Of a stretch of 64,000 nucleotides of DNA, positions 1-8,923 are shown in pieces. Source of the DNA: Stackebrandtia nassauensis DSM 44728 (GTDB taxonomy: Bacteria; Actinomycetota; Actinomycetes; Mycobacteriales; Micromonosporaceae); assembly GCF_000024545.1 (NCBI RefSeq), contig NC_013947.1, positions 1,116,001 to 1,180,000 of the forward strand. Direction: 5' to 3'. The translations under genes were made by a program, and so were the position numbers. The notes beneath the pieces were generated by a model. That model had not been told where the DNA came from. It made no database searches and saw only the letters and a list, made by a program, of their open reading frames with translations. Positions within the stretch are counted from its first letter, which is position 1. Each line of letters starts with the position of its first letter.

Positions 1-3000
1 GCACCGACGGCAAACTCGGCGGCCAGGCGCAGGTGGAGGGGGTCTCGGGCCGGTGGCGGCAGCTGACCGACTCGGTCAACACGATGGCCTCCAACCTGAC
101 CAACCAGGTGCGTTCGATCGCGTCGGTCACCACCGCCATCGCCGCCGGTGACCTGAGCCAGACGGTGGACGTGGACGCCAAGGGCGAGGTCGCCGAACTC
201 GCCGAGACCGTCAATTCGCTGACCAACACGCTCCAGGTCTTCGCCGGTGAGGTGACCCGGGTGGCCCGCGAGGTGGGCACCGACGGGAAGCTGGGCGGCC
301 AGGCCGACGTGCCCGGTGTCGCGGGCACCTGGAAGGACCTGACCGACAACGTCAACGGCATGGCCTTCAACCTGACCGAACAGGTGCGAGGAATTTCCAC
401 GGTGGCCACGGCGGTGGCCTCGGGTGACCTGACCCAGAAGATCACCGTGACGGCGCAGGGCGAGATCCTGGAGCTGAAGAACACCGTCAACACGATGGTC
501 GACCAGCTGTCGTCCTTCGCCGACGAGGTGACGCGAGTCGCCCGCGAGGTCGGCACCGAGGGCCGGCTCGGCGGTCAGGCGCAGGTGTACGGGGTCGCCG
601 GAACCTGGCGGCAGCTCACCGAGAACGTCAACCAGCTGGCCCGCAACCTCACCGACCAGGTGCGCGGCATCGCGACCGTCACCAAGGCCGTGCAGGCCGG
701 TGACCTGTCGCAGAAGATCACGGTCGACGCGCAGGGCGAGGTCGCGGCGTTGAAGGACACCATCAACACGATGGTCGACCAGCTGTCGCGGTTCGCCGAC
801 GAGGTCAACCGGGTCGCGCGTGAGGTCGGGACCCAGGGCCGCCTGGGCGGCCAGGCCAACGTGCGCGGTGTGTCCGGGGTCTGGAAGGACCTCACCGACA
901 ACGTGAACCTCATGGCCTTCAACCTGACCGAGCAGGTCCGCAACATCTCCACCGTCGCCACGGCGGTGCAGGCGGGCGACCTGTCGCAGAAGATCACCGT
1001 GGACGCGTCGGGCGAGATGCTGGAGCTCAAGCAGGTCCTCAACACCATGGTGGAGCAGCTGTCCCGCTTCGCCGACGAGGTGACGCGGGTGGCCCGCGAA
1101 GTCGGTACCGACGGCAAGCTCGCCGGTCAGGCCAACGTCCGGGACATCTCGGGCGTGTGGAAGGAACTGACCGACAACGTCAACCAGATGGCCTCGAACC
1201 TGACCGAGCAGGTCCGCAACATCGCCACGGTCGCCACCGCCGTGCAGGCCGGTGACCTGTCGCAGAAGATCACCGTCGACGCGCAGGGCGAGATGCTGCA
1301 ACTGAAGACCACCGTGAACACGATGGTCGACCAGCTGTCCTCGTTCGCGGACGAGGTCACGCGTGTGGCCCGTGAAGTGGGCACCGAGGGCCGCCTGGGT
1401 GGCCAGGCCCGGGTGCGCGGTGTCTCCGGCATCTGGAAGGAACTGACCGACAACGTCAACCAGATGGCGTCCAACCTGACCGAGCAGGTCCGCAACATCG
1501 CCACCGTCACCAAGGCCGTCGCCGACGGCGACCTCACCCAGAAGATCACGGTCGACGCCGAGGGCGAGATCCTGGACGTGAAGACGACCGTCAACACCAT
1601 GGTCGACCAGCTGTCGTCCTTCGCCGACGAGGTCACCCGAGTCGCCCGCGAGGTGGGCTCGGAGGGCAAGCTCGGCGGCCAGGCACAGGTCGACGACGTG
1701 TCGGGAACCTGGCGGGCGCTGACCAACAACGTGAACTCGCTGGCCGCGACCCTGACCAACCAGCTGCGGTCCATCGCCTCGGTCGCCGAGTCGGTGGCCC
1801 GGGGCGACCTGACCCAGTCGGTGGACGTCGAGGCCGCCGGTGAGGTCGCCGAACTGCGTGAGTCCATCAACGAGATGATCGTGGCGCTGCGCGAGACCAC
1901 CGCCAAGAACGCCGACCAGGACTGGCTGAACTCCAACCTGGCCCGGGTCTCGGGTCTGTTGCAGGGGCAGCGCGACCTCACCGAGGTCTGCCGGATGATC
2001 ATGACCGAGGTGACGCCCCTTGTGGACGCCCAGACCGGCACCTTCTTCACCAAGGAGATGCGCGACGACGGCATCGAACGGTTCGTCCTGAAGGGATACT
2101 ACGGCTACATCCCGCCGGAGCGCGAGGTCGTGTACGCGCCCGGCGAGGGCCTGGTCGGACAGGCCGCCGCGTCCCGGCGCCCGATCCGCATCTCCGACAT
2201 CCCCGACGGCTACCTGACCATCCGCTCCGGGCTCGGCGAGGCCACCCCGGTGGACCTGGTGATCATGCCGGTGCAGTTCGAGGGCCAGCAGCTGGGCGTG
2301 ATGGAGTTCGCGTCGTTCCGGCCGTTCTCGCCGCTGCACGTGTCGTTTCTGGAGAGCCTGGTCGCCAACATCGGCACCGCGCTCAACAACATCGTCGCCA
2401 ACGGCCGCACCGAGGTGCTGCTGACCGAGTCGCGACGGCTGACCACCGAGCTGACCCAGCAGTCCAACGAACTCCAGCGCGCCAACGACGAGCTGGAGGA
2501 ACAGGCGCGGCAGCTGGAGAACCGCAACCGCGAGATCGAGATCAAGAACCGCGACGTCGAGAACGCCCGGCTCGGCCTGGAGGAGAAGGCCGAACAGCTG
2601 GCGCAGGCGTCGCGCTACAAGAGCCAGTTCCTGGCCAACATCAGCCACGAGCTGCGCACGCCGCTCAACTCGCTGCTGTTGCTGGCGCGGCTGCTGGCCG
2701 AGAACACCGAGCAGAACCTGTCGCCGAAGCAGATCGACTTCGCCCGCACCATCCACAGTGCTGGGTCCGACCTGTTGACGCTCATCGACGACATCCTCGA
2801 CCTGTCCAAGATCGAGGCCGGTCGCATGGACGTCGACCCGCACGAGGTCTCGTTCACCGAACTGTGCGGCCGGGCCGAGGCGACGTTCCGTCCGCAGGCC
2901 GAGGACAAGAACCTCCAGTTCAGCGTGGAACTGGAGGACGGACTGCCGGACGTGTTCGTCACCGATTCGCAGAAGCTGCAACAAGTGCTGCGCAACTTCC

Positions 3001-3884
3001 TGTCCAACGCGGTGAAGTTCACCGACTCCGGTTCGGTGACGCTGAAGGTGGGGCGCACCGACCCCAGCTACTCCTTCGGTATCTCCAGTCTGGACGGTTC
3101 CGACGCCTCGTACTACTTCACCGTCGCCGACACCGGAATCGGCATCTCCGACGACAAGATGCAGATGATCTTCGAGCCGTTCCAGCAGGCCGACGGCGGC
3201 ACCAGCCGCAAGTACGGCGGCACCGGCCTGGGACTGTCGATCTCCAAGTCCTACGCGGACCTGCTGGGCGGCGCCATCGTCGTGGACACCAGTCCCGGAC
3301 GGGGCAGCACCTTCACCCTGTACGTCCCGGACGCGTTGAACCCGAAGGAACCCAGCCTTCCCACCTACACGCCGCTGCCGAGCGAGCACACCGACACCGA
3401 CTCCTCCGCGTATCCGGAGGGACCGATCCTGTCCAGTGACTCCATCAAGGACGACGGTCCGGTGCGGGCGCTGGACGGCTCGACGGTGCTCATCGTCGAC
3501 GACGACGTCCGCAACGTCTTCGCGCTCACCGCGGCCCTGGAGATGCACGGGATCTCGGTGGTGTACGCGGAGAACGGCGCCGACGGCATCGCCAAGCTCA
3601 CCGAGCGCGAGGACATCGACATCGTCCTGATGGACGCGATGATGCCCGATATGGACGGTAACGAGACGACGGTGGCGATCCGCCGGATCCCGCGGTTCGC
3701 GGATCTTCCCATCATCTTCCTCACAGCCCGGGCGATGCAGAACGACCGGGACGCGAGCCTGGAAGCCGGTGCTTCCTCGTACATCACCAAACCCGTGGAC
3801 CTGGATGAGCTGCTGGGCTTGATGGCGTACTGGGTGACCGGCGGGGATAATGCAGAGGACAACGATGGCGGTGGACAGGAGTAG
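1..3884 (+). CDS. OsaA-like hybrid sensor histidine kinase with HAMP array (5' partial)
   Basis: The reading frame is open from the window edge, so the start lies upstream. Counting from an internal GTG at 33, seven HAMP-type repeats of about 92 residues fill residues 1-620, each with a 'GDLxQ' core and a 'VAREVGxxGxLGGQ' linker. A GAF domain follows (about 632-790), then a coiled coil (790-862). HisKA comes next with 'SHELRTP' (phospho-acceptor His about 872). The HATPase has 'DTGIG' (about 1033) and 'GGTGLG' (about 1062). A C-terminal receiver carries phospho-acceptor Asp about 1201 in 'LMDAMMP'. No membrane segment is visible in this part, so a cytoplasmic sensor is likely. The architecture matches streptomycete OsaA, a hybrid kinase for osmotic adaptation. 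The response regulator 2 bases downstream fits an OsaB partner. The OsaA assignment is inference; the kinase class is certain. Confidence 0.93.
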   Translation, partial: TDGKLGGQAQVEGVSGRWRQLTDSVNTMASNLTNQVRSIASVTTAIAAGDLSQTVDVDAKGEVAELAETVNSLTNTLQVFAGEVTRVAREVGTDGKLGGQADVPGVAGTWKDLTDNVNGMAFNLTEQVRGISTVATAVASGDLTQKITVTAQGEILELKNTVNTMVDQLSSFADEVTRVAREVGTEGRLGGQAQVYGVAGTWRQLTENVNQLARNLTDQVRGIATVTKAVQAGDLSQKITVDAQGEVAALKDTINTMVDQLSRFADEVNRVAREVGTQGRLGGQANVRGVSGVWKDLTDNVNLMAFNLTEQVRNISTVATAVQAGDLSQKITVDASGEMLELKQVLNTMVEQLSRFADEVTRVAREVGTDGKLAGQANVRDISGVWKELTDNVNQMASNLTEQVRNIATVATAVQAGDLSQKITVDAQGEMLQLKTTVNTMVDQLSSFADEVTRVAREVGTEGRLGGQARVRGVSGIWKELTDNVNQMASNLTEQVRNIATVTKAVADGDLTQKITVDAEGEILDVKTTVNTMVDQLSSFADEVTRVAREVGSEGKLGGQAQVDDVSGTWRALTNNVNSLAATLTNQLRSIASVAESVARGDLTQSVDVEAAGEVAELRESINEMIVALRETTAKNADQDWLNSNLARVSGLLQGQRDLTEVCRMIMTEVTPLVDAQTGTFFTKEMRDDGIERFVLKGYYGYIPPEREVVYAPGEGLVGQAAASRRPIRISDIPDGYLTIRSGLGEATPVDLVIMPVQFEGQQLGVMEFASFRPFSPLHVSFLESLVANIGTALNNIVANGRTEVLLTESRRLTTELTQQSNELQRANDELEEQARQLENRNREIEIKNRDVENARLGLEEKAEQLAQASRYKSQFLANISHELRTPLNSLLLLARLLAENTEQNLSPKQIDFARTIHSAGSDLLTLIDDILDLSKIEAGRMDVDPHEVSFTELCGRAEATFRPQAEDKNLQFSVELEDGLPDVFVTDSQKLQQVLRNFLSNAVKFTDSGSVTLKVGRTDPSYSFGISSLDGSDASYYFTVADTGIGISDDKMQMIFEPFQQADGGTSRKYGGTGLGLSISKSYADLLGGAIVVDTSPGRGSTFTLYVPDALNPKEPSLPTYTPLPSEHTDTDSSAYPEGPILSSDSIKDDGPVRALDGSTVLIVDDDVRNVFALTAALEMHGISVVYAENGADGIAKLTEREDIDIVLMDAMMPDMDGNETTVAIRRIPRFADLPIIFLTARAMQNDRDASLEAGASSYITKPVDLDELLGLMAYWVTGGDNAEDNDGGGQE

Positions 3885-3886
3885 GG

Positions 3887-4453
3887 ATGGCCGTGGCGCG
3901 GCAGGCGAGAATCCTCATGGTGGACGACCGCCGGGAGAATCTGACGGCCCTGCAGGCCATTCTCCAGGGACTGGCGGTGTCCACCGAGGCGGTGACCTCG
4001 GGTGAGGGCGCGCTGAAGAAGTTGCTCACCGGCGAGTTCGCGGTGATCCTGCTGGACGCCCAGATGCCGGGCATGGACGGCTTCGAGACCGCCCGCCACA
4101 TCAAACAGCGCGAACGCACCCGGCACACCCCGATCATCTTCCTGACCGCCGCCGACCGCGACTCCCACATGGCCTTCCGCGGCTACGCCGCCGGAGCGGT
4201 CGACTACATCACCAAACCCTTCGACCCGTGGGCGCTGCGCGCCAAGGTGGGGGTTTTCGTGGACCTGTGGGACCGCAAGGAGAAGCTCAAGGCCGAGGCC
4301 GCCCGGCTGCGGATCGCGGAGACCGAGCGGGACCGGCTGCGTTCGATCATCGAGGACGCCGCCCGCACCCTGCGTGAGGGCAACGGCGACCGGCCACCGG
4401 AGAACGTGGCCAAGGCCCTGAAGACGCTGGCCCAGGCCGAGGTCGACGGGTAG
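3887..4453 (+). CDS. OsaB-like single-domain response regulator with C-terminal coiled coil
   Basis: A 188-residue protein whose first 125 residues form a receiver. It has acidic 'VDDR' near residue 13, phospho-acceptor Asp57 in 'LLDAQMP', the conserved Thr in 'FLTAAD' and Lys in 'YITKPFDP'. There is no DNA-binding domain. The rest is a charged helix rich in Lys/Glu/Arg (about 128-165), probably a coiled coil for protein contacts. The ATG follows the kinase stop after 2 bases, so the pair is almost certainly cotranscribed and coupled. The kinase has its own receiver, so a phosphorelay through an intermediate or a branched output is likely. The layout resembles streptomycete OsaB. The output target cannot be read from the sequence. 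Confidence 0.88.
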   Translation: MAVARQARILMVDDRRENLTALQAILQGLAVSTEAVTSGEGALKKLLTGEFAVILLDAQMPGMDGFETARHIKQRERTRHTPIIFLTAADRDSHMAFRGYAAGAVDYITKPFDPWALRAKVGVFVDLWDRKEKLKAEAARLRIAETERDRLRSIIEDAARTLREGNGDRPPENVAKALKTLAQAEVDG

Positions 4454-4535
4454 CGGCCGGGAGAAGAATCCCACAACATCGCAACCGGCACCGGGGTGAA
4501 ATCGTTGCGAACGTCCGTCCGTTACTCTTGGCGGT

Positions 4536-4901
4536 GTGACACGCCCGGAGCTAGAGATTTCGGTGCGTCACGAAGCGGATAAGGCCGTCGTGACGTTGGC
4601 CGGTGAGATCGACATCGGCACCGCACCGCGCCTGACGGCGGCGGTGGAGGGAGCGCTGGAATCCAACCCGGTGCGGGTGGAACTCGACATGTCCGGTGTC
4701 ACCTTCTGCGATTCCCAGGGCCTCGGCACGCTCGTGGTGCTCAACCGCGCCGCCACCCGCTCCCGCAGCGTGCTGGTGCTGGCCGAGCTGACCGACTTCC
4801 TGGACCGGCTGCTGCACGTCACCGGACTGCACCAGGCCTTCACGATTCAAAACGACGACGCCGCCGATGCCGATGGCACCGGCGACGCCGCCACGTCGTA
4901 A
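4536..4901 (+). CDS. STAS-domain anti-sigma factor antagonist
   Basis: A 121-residue STAS protein of the SpoIIAA/RsbV type. The core has 'GEIDIGTAPRL' (about 23-33) and 'FCDSQGLGTL' (about 57-66). Ser60 sits where an RsbW-like kinase phosphorylates the antagonist. Unphosphorylated, such proteins bind the anti-sigma kinase and free its sigma factor. The GTG start gives the standard N-terminus ('ELEISVRHE'). It lies 82 bases after the response regulator, so it may have its own promoter or share the operon. No anti-sigma factor or sigma factor is nearby, so the partner is remote. The Asp/Ser-rich tail after residue 105 is not part of the fold. Confidence 0.85.
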   Translation: MTRPELEISVRHEADKAVVTLAGEIDIGTAPRLTAAVEGALESNPVRVELDMSGVTFCDSQGLGTLVVLNRAATRSRSVLVLAELTDFLDRLLHVTGLHQAFTIQNDDAADADGTGDAATS

Positions 4902-4911
4902 CCGTCTGGGG

Positions 4912-7083
4912 CTAACCCACCAGCTTGCCGGTGGGTTTCTTGAAGTTCTCGACCGGCTCGCCCTCCAGGGCCGCCTTCATCGTGTGTGACACCGCCTCGT
5001 GCGGCAGATTGTGGTAACTCTGCGGCAGCGACTTGGAGCGGACGTCCGGGTCGGCGATGAACCCGGCCGACACGATGTTGGGGGTCATGCCGACGAACCA
5101 GGACGCCTGGTTGCTCTGCGTGGTACCGGTCTTGCCCGCCATGGGACGGCCGACGATCTTGTGTCCGTCGCGGAAGGTGCCGTCCTGGCACTTGCCTGAC
5201 TGGGCCTGGTCGCCGACCGGACACCTGGCGGCGTCGGCGGCGGCCCGGGCCACGTCGGATGAGATCACCCTCTCGCACTCGGGTTTGGCGTCGACCTTGT
5301 TGCCCTTGGAGTCCGTCATCGATTTCACCGGCAGTGGATCGCAGTGGATGCCGTCGTTGGCCACTGTCCCGTACGCCTCGGCGACGTCCATCACCGTCGT
5401 GTCGGACACCCCCAGGGTGAAGGAACCCCACAGGTGCTTCTTGCGGGGGTTCTCGTCGTTCTCCTGGTCGCCCTTGCCGCGCAGGTCGATTCCCAGCGAC
5501 TTGGCCATGTCCACGGCGTTCTCGGCACCCACGTCCTCCAACAGCTGGACGAAATAGGTGTTGACCGAGCGTCCGAAGCCCCGGTACATGTCGGCCTTGC
5601 CCGCCATCCACTTGGGATTGTCGTTGCCGGGACACCAGGCGTACTGGCCGTCGGCGTTGCGTTTGCCGCACGAGGACTCCGTCGGGTTGTAGCCGACCCC
5701 GTAGATCTTGGACGGATAGTCGCCCTTGGGATTGTCGTAGGTCGTCTTCAGCGACTTGCCCTGTTTGAGGGCGGCCAGCATCGTGAACATCTTGAACGTC
5801 GAACCGGCCTGGAAACCGGCGCCCGCCTTGCCCGAACCGCCCGACAGCAACGGCACCGTCGTGGCCGGATAGGTGCCCTTGCCCGAACCGCCCGAGTTGG
5901 GGCCGTTCTTGGAGATGTCGAGACTGAAGTCGCGGTTGATCGCCATCGACTTGACACTGCCGGTCTTGGGATCCAGGGTCACGTCGCCCAGCGCCCAGGA
6001 CGAGTCCTTCTTCTGGCGCTTGGTGACCTCCTTCTGCGCCTTCTCCTGCAGATCCGGGTCCAGCGTGGTCTTGATGACGTAGCCGCCGGTCTTGAGGTTG
6101 TTCAGGCGTTCGTCCTTGGTGGACCCGAACTGGGGGTTGTTCATCCACCAGTCCTTGAAGAAGTCACAGAAGAAACCCCAGTCCTTGCGGTCCTGCGGCA
6201 CCGCGGTGCAGTCCGAGGGCTGGTTGCTCGGCTTGAGGTCCAGGTCGGTCTTCTTGGCCTTGTCGGCCTGCTTCTTGCTGATGGCCTTGGTCTTGACCAT
6301 CCGGTCCAGCACGTAGTTGCGGCGCTCCTTGGCCTTCTTGTTCTCCTTCTCGCCCAGCGACGGGTCGATGGTGCCCGGCGCCTTGGGCAGCGCGGCCAGC
6401 ATCGCCGCCTCTTGGAGCTCCAGCTCCGACGGATCCTTGCTGAAGTACGCCTGGGAGGCCGCGTAGACCCCGTACGACTGGTTCCCGAGGAACACCAGGT
6501 TCAGGTACCGCTCGAGGATCTCCTTCTTGGAGTACTGCTTCTCCACCGCGGCGGCGTAGCGCATCTCGCGGAGTTTGCGTTGCGGCGTGTCTTCGGTGGC
6601 CTCCAACACATCCTGATTAGTTTTCGCGTTGTACGTCAGAGCCTGTCGGACGTATTGCATGGTCAGAGTCGATGCGCCCTGGGAAACCTCGCCGCCGCCC
6701 TGATTTGCCACGCCCGCACGAATAACCCCAACCAGGTCTACGCCGTTGTGTTCATAGAAGCGGTTGTCTTCGGCGGCGATTATCGCCTTCTGCATCACAG
6801 GTGCGATGTCGTCGAGGTCGACCTCTTTACGGCTCTCGTCGTAAAAGGAAGTGATCAAGGTTTCCCCGTCATTGGCGTACAGCCAGCTCGTCTGCGGCGC
6901 CGGAGGGTCCTGCAATTCGGTAGGCAACCCTTCGAAGCCGTCGGAACTTGCCTTGGCGGTCAAACCCACGACCGCGAGAGAGGGAAATGCCGAGGCGGCG
7001 ACCACCACCCCGGCGAAGAGGCCACACATCAACAAAGCCGACACGTTTGACGAAATGCTTCTGTCCCGGTTCAACCACTGCAC
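4912..7083 (-). CDS. ponA2: Bifunctional class A penicillin-binding protein (PonA2-like)
   Basis: About 723 residues: a short cytoplasmic N-terminus, one membrane anchor (about 15-40), a GT51 glycosyltransferase and a transpeptidase. GT51 motifs are 'AEDNRFYEHNG' and 'QGASTLTMQ'. Transpeptidase motifs are 'GSTFK' (catalytic Ser), 'SVN' and 'KTGTT'. It polymerises lipid II and cross-links peptidoglycan outside the membrane. I chose the GTG at 7083 because the open frame upstream has no recognisable coding pattern and would overlap the divergent whiB promoter and gene. The neighbours (whiB4, two ArsA ATPases) are those of ponA2 in mycobacteria. Unlike M. tuberculosis PonA2, no C-terminal PASTA domain is visible; the protein ends about 50 residues after the KTG motif. 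Confidence 0.92.
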   Translation of the reverse strand: MQWLNRDRSISSNVSALLMCGLFAGVVVAASAFPSLAVVGLTAKASSDGFEGLPTELQDPPAPQTSWLYANDGETLITSFYDESRKEVDLDDIAPVMQKAIIAAEDNRFYEHNGVDLVGVIRAGVANQGGGEVSQGASTLTMQYVRQALTYNAKTNQDVLEATEDTPQRKLREMRYAAAVEKQYSKKEILERYLNLVFLGNQSYGVYAASQAYFSKDPSELELQEAAMLAALPKAPGTIDPSLGEKENKKAKERRNYVLDRMVKTKAISKKQADKAKKTDLDLKPSNQPSDCTAVPQDRKDWGFFCDFFKDWWMNNPQFGSTKDERLNNLKTGGYVIKTTLDPDLQEKAQKEVTKRQKKDSSWALGDVTLDPKTGSVKSMAINRDFSLDISKNGPNSGGSGKGTYPATTVPLLSGGSGKAGAGFQAGSTFKMFTMLAALKQGKSLKTTYDNPKGDYPSKIYGVGYNPTESSCGKRNADGQYAWCPGNDNPKWMAGKADMYRGFGRSVNTYFVQLLEDVGAENAVDMAKSLGIDLRGKGDQENDENPRKKHLWGSFTLGVSDTTVMDVAEAYGTVANDGIHCDPLPVKSMTDSKGNKVDAKPECERVISSDVARAAADAARCPVGDQAQSGKCQDGTFRDGHKIVGRPMAGKTGTTQSNQASWFVGMTPNIVSAGFIADPDVRSKSLPQSYHNLPHEAVSHTMKAALEGEPVENFKKPTGKLVG
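4914..4937 (+). terminator. Hairpin between STAS gene and PBP gene
   Basis: An 8-bp perfect stem (AACCCACC / GGTGGGTT) with an 8-nt loop lies just past the STAS stop and is followed by a short T-rich stretch. It overlaps the 3' end of the convergent PBP gene. It probably ends the STAS transcript. It lacks a long U tract. Confidence 0.45.
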
Positions 7084-7202
7084 TCCATCAGCGTACGTCG
7101 ATAACGCTATGTGTTCGCGTGCGCTTTTCCTGTGCGGATTGAGGAAGAACCCCACCGGGTATAAGCAGGGAAAACGACCAGGTGAATGTGGGTGTTTGGG
7201 GC

Positions 7203-7231
7203 TTGCCAGTGACGGCAAGTAGACATATAGT
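7203..7231 (+). promoter_or_regulatory. Predicted sigma-70-type promoter of the whiB4/wblA gene
   Basis: -35 TTGCCA (7203-7208), a 17-bp spacer and -10 TATAGT (7226-7231) stand out in a GC-rich background. They would give an untranslated leader of about 90 nt. A perfect 6-bp inverted repeat (CTTGCC-N6-GGCAAG, 7202-7219) overlaps the -35 box and could be an operator. Confidence 0.6.
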
Positions 7232-7329
7232 GACGAAGCGTGCACTGTCCGGTGTCGACGCCTAGCGAGGCAGGCGAGCGTCGACATCGAGTCACCAGTA
7301 CAGAAAGGGACAACAGGGGGTTGGCAAGT

Positions 7330-7641
7330 ATGACGATGATGGTGGATTGGACGTCCGCGGCAGCATGTCGGGAGGGGGACCCCGACGCGCTGTTCGTACA
7401 GGGCGCCGAGCAGAACGTCGCCAAGAAGGTCTGCAAGGGCTGTCGCGTGAGGATGGAGTGCCTCGCCGACGCGCTGGACAATCAGGTGGAGTTCGGGGTC
7501 TGGGGAGGCATGACCGAGCGCGAGCGGCGCGCGCTGCTGCGCAAGCACCCGGACGTGACCAGCTGGCGCAAGGTCTTCGAGGCGGCACTGGAGAAGGAAG
7601 CGGCCGACCGTATCGGCCGGGTGCTAGAACCGACCGGCTGA
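7330..7641 (+). CDS. wblA: WhiB4/WblA-family iron-sulfur regulator
   Basis: A 103-residue Wbl protein. Four cysteines (13, 35, 38, 44) in the C-Xn-CxxC-x5-C pattern bind a redox-sensitive [4Fe-4S] cluster, followed by the family 'GVWGGMTERERRALL' turn. The 'DPDELF'-like N-terminus ('DPDALFVQGA'), 'ALDNQVEFGVWGG' and 'HPDVTSW' match mycobacterial WhiB4 and streptomycete WblA rather than WhiB1/2/3. I chose ATG 7330 because homology begins there; the open frame extends 30 codons further upstream without family signal. The divergent PonA2-like gene and the convergent ArsA pair reproduce the whiB4 locus. WblA represses development and WhiB4 responds to oxidative stress; the role here is inferred from these. 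Confidence 0.93.
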   Translation: MTMMVDWTSAAACREGDPDALFVQGAEQNVAKKVCKGCRVRMECLADALDNQVEFGVWGGMTERERRALLRKHPDVTSWRKVFEAALEKEAADRIGRVLEPTG

Positions 7642-7653
7642 CCGGCAGGAGAT

Positions 7654-7689
7654 TACGGGCGCGCCTCGGCTTTCCGGTGCGCGCCCGTA
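7654..7689. terminator. Bidirectional terminator between whiB4/wblA and the ArsA-like gene
   Basis: An 11-bp perfect GC-rich stem (TACGGGCGCGC and its complement) with a 14-nt loop fills the 48-bp gap between the convergent genes. It can serve both strands. Confidence 0.6.
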
Positions 7690-8814
7690 CTACGTGTTGG
7701 TCATCGCGGTGCCGACGGCGCGCAGGTCGTCCAGGTCGTGGACGTCGGCGGGGAACGCGGGCACCCGGGTGCGCGGCACCGACGGGCAGGCGGTGGTGTA
7801 GCGGGCCGCGATCCGGGTCTCGGTGGCCACTGTGGTCACCAGACGGGCGTGAACCCGCAGCGTGTCGGCGGTCGCGGAGTCCACCCCGTCCGCCTCCAGC
7901 CCCTCGGCGGCCCCCAGCGCCCGCTCCGCCGACAGCCCTTCCGCGGTCACCGCGTGCGAACGGTTGAGGACCAGGCCCGCCAACGGCATCCGCTCCTCGG
8001 TGAGCCGCCGGGTGAAGTAGATCGCCTCCCGGATCGCGTCCGGTTCACACGCCGCGACCACCAGGAACGCCGTCTGCGGATCCTGCAACGCCCGGTAGGT
8101 GGCCTCGGCCCGGGTGCGGAAACCCCCGAAGGTCGAGTCCAGCGAGGCCGCGAAGGTGGCGATGTCGGTGAGCATCCGGCCGCCCAGGATCTTGTTGATG
8201 GTCCGGGTGAAGAACGACATCGACGAGGTCATCAGCGAGAAGACACTGTGGCCGCCGCGCGAGGACGCGGTCAGGATCCGCAGCATCCGGCCGTCCAGGA
8301 ACCGGGCCAGCCGGGCGGGTGCGTCCAGGAAGTCCAGCGCCGAACGCGACGGGGGAGTGTCCACGACGATGAGATCCCACTGGTCCTTGGCCCGCAACTG
8401 CGCCAGCTTCTCCATCGCCATGTACTCCTGCGTACCGGCGAAGGTGCCGCTCATGGCCTGGTAGAAGGGATTGCCGAAGATCTCGGCCGCCTGCTCGGGC
8501 GTCGTGTGCGCCAGCACCACCTCGTCGAAGGTGCGCTTCATGTCGAGCATCATCGCGTCCAGGCCGCCGCCGGTGACCTTCTCGACCTTGCGCGGCGTGT
8601 TGTCCAACTCCGCCAACCCCAGCGACTGCGCCAACCGGCGGGCCGGGTCGATCGTCAGCACCACCGTCTGACGGCCGTGCACCTCCGCGGCCCGCAGCGC
8701 CAGCGCCGCCGCCGTGGTGGTCTTGCCGACGCCGCCGGACCCGCAGCACACCACGACCTTGGTGTCCGGATTGGCGATCAACGCGTCGGCGTCAAGCTCC
8801 GGTGGTTCCATCAC
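7690..8814 (-). CDS. ArsA/Get3-type ATPase (Rv3680-like)
   Basis: A 374-residue P-loop ATPase with deviant Walker A 'GSGGVGKTT' near residue 27, the 'TIDPARRLAQSLGL' switch region of ArsA/Get3 proteins and 'VVDTPPSRSALDFLDAP' (Walker B/switch II). Annotated relatives are called anion-transporting ATPases. In actinobacteria they occur as a pair beside whiB4, as here. M. tuberculosis Rv3679/Rv3680 form a paired complex. The start at 8814 has a second ATG one codon downstream. It lies 106 bases after the other ATPase, the gap being filled by a short dispersed repeat. No ArsB-like pump is nearby, so arsenite export is not implied. Confidence 0.88.
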   Translation of the reverse strand: MMEPPELDADALIANPDTKVVVCCGSGGVGKTTTAAALALRAAEVHGRQTVVLTIDPARRLAQSLGLAELDNTPRKVEKVTGGGLDAMMLDMKRTFDEVVLAHTTPEQAAEIFGNPFYQAMSGTFAGTQEYMAMEKLAQLRAKDQWDLIVVDTPPSRSALDFLDAPARLARFLDGRMLRILTASSRGGHSVFSLMTSSMSFFTRTINKILGGRMLTDIATFAASLDSTFGGFRTRAEATYRALQDPQTAFLVVAACEPDAIREAIYFTRRLTEERMPLAGLVLNRSHAVTAEGLSAERALGAAEGLEADGVDSATADTLRVHARLVTTVATETRIAARYTTACPSVPRTRVPAFPADVHDLDDLRAVGTAMTNT

Positions 8815-8883
8815 GCTGCCGCCTCAAAACTCGAAAGACGATGGCGCTCTACGCAGCCATCGCGCTCGGCGTACGCGCTCAGG

Positions 8884-8923
8884 GCCATGCTCTGCTTTCT
8901 GGTTCGCTCGCTGCGCTCGCTCA
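8884..8923 (-). repeat. Dispersed GCGAGC-rich repeat, single copy
   Basis: Read on the minus strand, GTGAGCGAGCGCAGCGAGCG, then AACCAGAAAGCAGAGCATGG, matches the first ~37 bases of the tandem repeat at 12003-12157. It also shares the AACCAGAAAGCATGG core with 52380-52394. The stop codon of the upstream ATPase gene lies inside it. Confidence 0.6.

Noticed and set aside
7084-7548. N-terminal extension of the PBP frame
   Set aside because: It overlaps the divergent whiB4/wblA gene and promoter, is rich in His/Cys/Pro without pattern, and precedes the natural cytoplasmic-TM start at 7083.
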